This document shows positions 62,456 to 64,000 of a stretch of 64,000 nucleotides of DNA, one piece after another. Where the stretch lies: contig CANTUR010000793.1 in assembly GCA_947683625.1 (NCBI GenBank), forward strand, positions 7,006,001 to 7,070,000. Direction: 5' to 3'. This stretch comes from Mallotus nudiflorus (lineage: Eukaryota; Streptophyta; Magnoliopsida; Malpighiales; Euphorbiaceae). The notes beneath the pieces were generated by a model. The model was not told where the DNA came from and did no database searches. It saw only the letters and a program-made list of their open reading frames with translations. The position numbers were made by a program, and so were the translations under genes. Numbering within the stretch: the first letter of the stretch is position 1; the number at the start of each line of letters is the position of its first letter.

Positions 62456-64000
62456 GAATGCACAATTTTTGCACATTTGCGCCTGTTTGAACGCAAAATG
62501 TTAACTCGTGCAAAGTTTATACACAGATTGTTTAAAACATGTGATCCAATGTTCCAACTACATATTTTCAATCCTAAAGACATATTCCAGCATTTAAAGC
62601 TCGGAAATCTAGTTGATTTAATTGAATGCATAATTTTTGCACATTTGCACTTGTTTTCACACAAAACGTGAACTCGTGCAAATTTGTGCGCAAATGGTTT
62701 TAAAGAAGTTATCCAATGTTGCAATTACATATTCACAACACTAATCCAAAATTCTAGCTTTTCAAACTCATAAATATAAATGAGATTGTTGAATGCACAA
62801 TTTGTGAACATTTGCGCCTGTTTGGATGCAAAATGATCACTCGTGCCAAATTTATGCACGAATTGTTTAAACATGTGATCCAATGTTCCAACTGCATATT
62901 TTCAATCCTAAAGACATATTCCAGCATTTCAAAGTCGTAAATCTAGTTGCTTTAATTGAATGCATAACTTGTGCACATTTGCACATGTTTGAACGAAAAA
63001 CGTGAACTCGTGCAAATTTGTGCGCAAATGGTTTTAGACAAGACATCCAATGTTCCAATCGCATATTAATAGCACTAATCACATATTCTAGCTTTTTAAT
63101 CTCACAGATACAAATGAGATTGTTGAATGAACAATCTTGCACATTTGCGCTTTTTTGAACGCAAAATGTCAACTCGTGCAAAAGTTATGCACAAATTGTT
63201 TAAAACATGTAATCCAACATTCCAACTACATATTTTCAATCCTAAAGACGTATTCCAGCCTTTGAAACTCATAAATCCAGTTGATTTAATTGAATGCACA
63301 ATTTTTGCAGTTGTGTGAATGCAAAACGTGAACTCATGCAAATTTGTGCAAAAATGGTTTTAGACAAGGTATCCAATTTCCCAATCGCATATTCATAACA
63401 CTAATCACTTTTCAAACTCGTAAATATAAATGAGATTGTTTAGTGCACAATTTTTACACATTTGCACCTGTTTGAACGCAAAACGTGAACTCGTCCAAAT
63501 TTGTGCGCAAATGCTTTTAGACAAGATATCCATGTTCCAATTGCAAATTCACAACACTAATCATATATTTAGCTTTCTAAACTCATAAATATAATGAGAT
63601 TGTTGAATGTATAATTTTTGCACTTTTGCATCAGTTTGAATGCAAAACTTTAACTCGTACAAAATTTATGCGCAAATTGTTCAAAACATGTAATCCAATG
63701 TTTCAACTACATATTTTCAATCCTGAAGACATATTCCAGCATTTCAAACTCGTTAATGCTGTTGATTTTATTCAATGCACAATTTGTGGACATTTGCGTA
63801 TACTTGAACGCAAAACGTGAACTCACGTAAATTTATGTGCAGATGATTTTAGACAAGATATCCAATGTTCCAATCATATATTCACAATCCTAATCATAGA
63901 TGTTCTAGCTTTTTGAGCTCATAAATATATAAATGAGATTGTTGAATGCACAATTTGTGCACATTTGTGCCTCTAAGAACGAACGCAAAATTTAAGGAGA
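62456..64000 (+). repeat. Partial HOR: monomers 1 to about 10
   Basis: The window ends inside monomer 10 (CTAAGAACGAACGC). Monomers 5-9 resemble those at 58.8-59.7 kb more than those at 61.0-61.9 kb. Confidence 0.85.

Larger units (their letters stand above)
23453..64000. repeat. Right satellite array, 13-mer and shortened HORs
   Basis: Same satellite family and same orientation as the left array, running off the right edge. It holds full 13-mers mixed with 8-, 7- and 6-monomer variants and includes a 21-monomer super-repeat. No gene is supported. Starts of monomer 1 are at 24284, 26316, 28470, 29807, 31960, 33297, 35451, 36788, 38942, 40279, 41287, 43427, 44765, 46918, 49071, 50329, 52491, 53847, 55998, 58149, 60300 and 62456. 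Confidence 0.97.

Noticed and set aside
1..64000. A CRISPR array, because of regular repeats
   Set aside because: The repeats are about 166 bp, contiguous and without unique spacers, in a eukaryotic context with plant retrotransposons.

Overview
The window is eukaryotic, almost certainly from the nucleus of a flowering plant. It is AT-rich satellite DNA at both ends, interrupted once by Ty3/gypsy LTR retrotransposon sequence of plant type (initiator-methionine tRNA primer site; PR-RT-RNase H-IN order). I see no host protein-coding gene, tRNA or rRNA. The species cannot be named from this sequence alone. A satellite in higher-order repeats with a possibly CRM-like element inside it suggests a centromere or pericentromere; that is inference.

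Left array (1-12960) and right array (23453-64000) are one satellite family. The basic monomer is about 166 bp and comes in two classes. A carries a TTAACTCGTGCAAA-type centre; B carries a GTGAACTCGTGCAAATTTG-type centre. Thirteen monomers form a higher-order repeat (HOR) of about 2153 bp in the order A B A B A B B A B A B A B. It therefore holds six A and seven B, with a B-B doublet at positions 6-7 where monomer 6 is short (about 150 bp). I number monomers 1-13 from the A monomer that begins GAATGCACAATTTTTGCAC and continues CGCCTGTTTGAACG. Shortened HORs of 9, 8 and 6 monomers, plus one odd unit, arise from internal deletions, nearly all fusing like with like (A to A, B to B). From about 25.1 to 41.5 kb a 13-mer and an 8-mer have been co-amplified as a 21-monomer super-repeat of 3490-3491 bp.

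Retrotransposon block (12961-23452): the layout is LTR - internal - LTR - truncated internal. Element 1 has a leader, gag, PR, RT, RNase H and IN in one nominal frame, broken by four stop codons and two frameshifts. Its coding frame runs through the polypurine tract and about 220 bp into the following LTR. Element 2 shares that LTR, has its own primer site, gag, PR and RT, and ends abruptly near the end of RT. There it joins satellite monomer 9 across a 4-bp microhomology. The element entered monomer 6, and the right array resumes at monomer 9, so one deletion appears to have removed the RNase H, IN and 3' LTR of element 2 plus about 0.4 kb of satellite. Both elements are dead as protein-coding units. 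The LTRs still show a TATA box and a dense cluster of W-box cores.

History read from the sequence: satellite HORs formed first, an element inserted and became a tandem pair, a deletion trimmed it, and repeated unequal exchange kept reshaping the arrays. The youngest visible step is the almost identical 3.49-kb pair at 33.3-40.3 kb. From about 48.8 kb onward single-base indels are noticeably commoner, which may be biology or consensus error.
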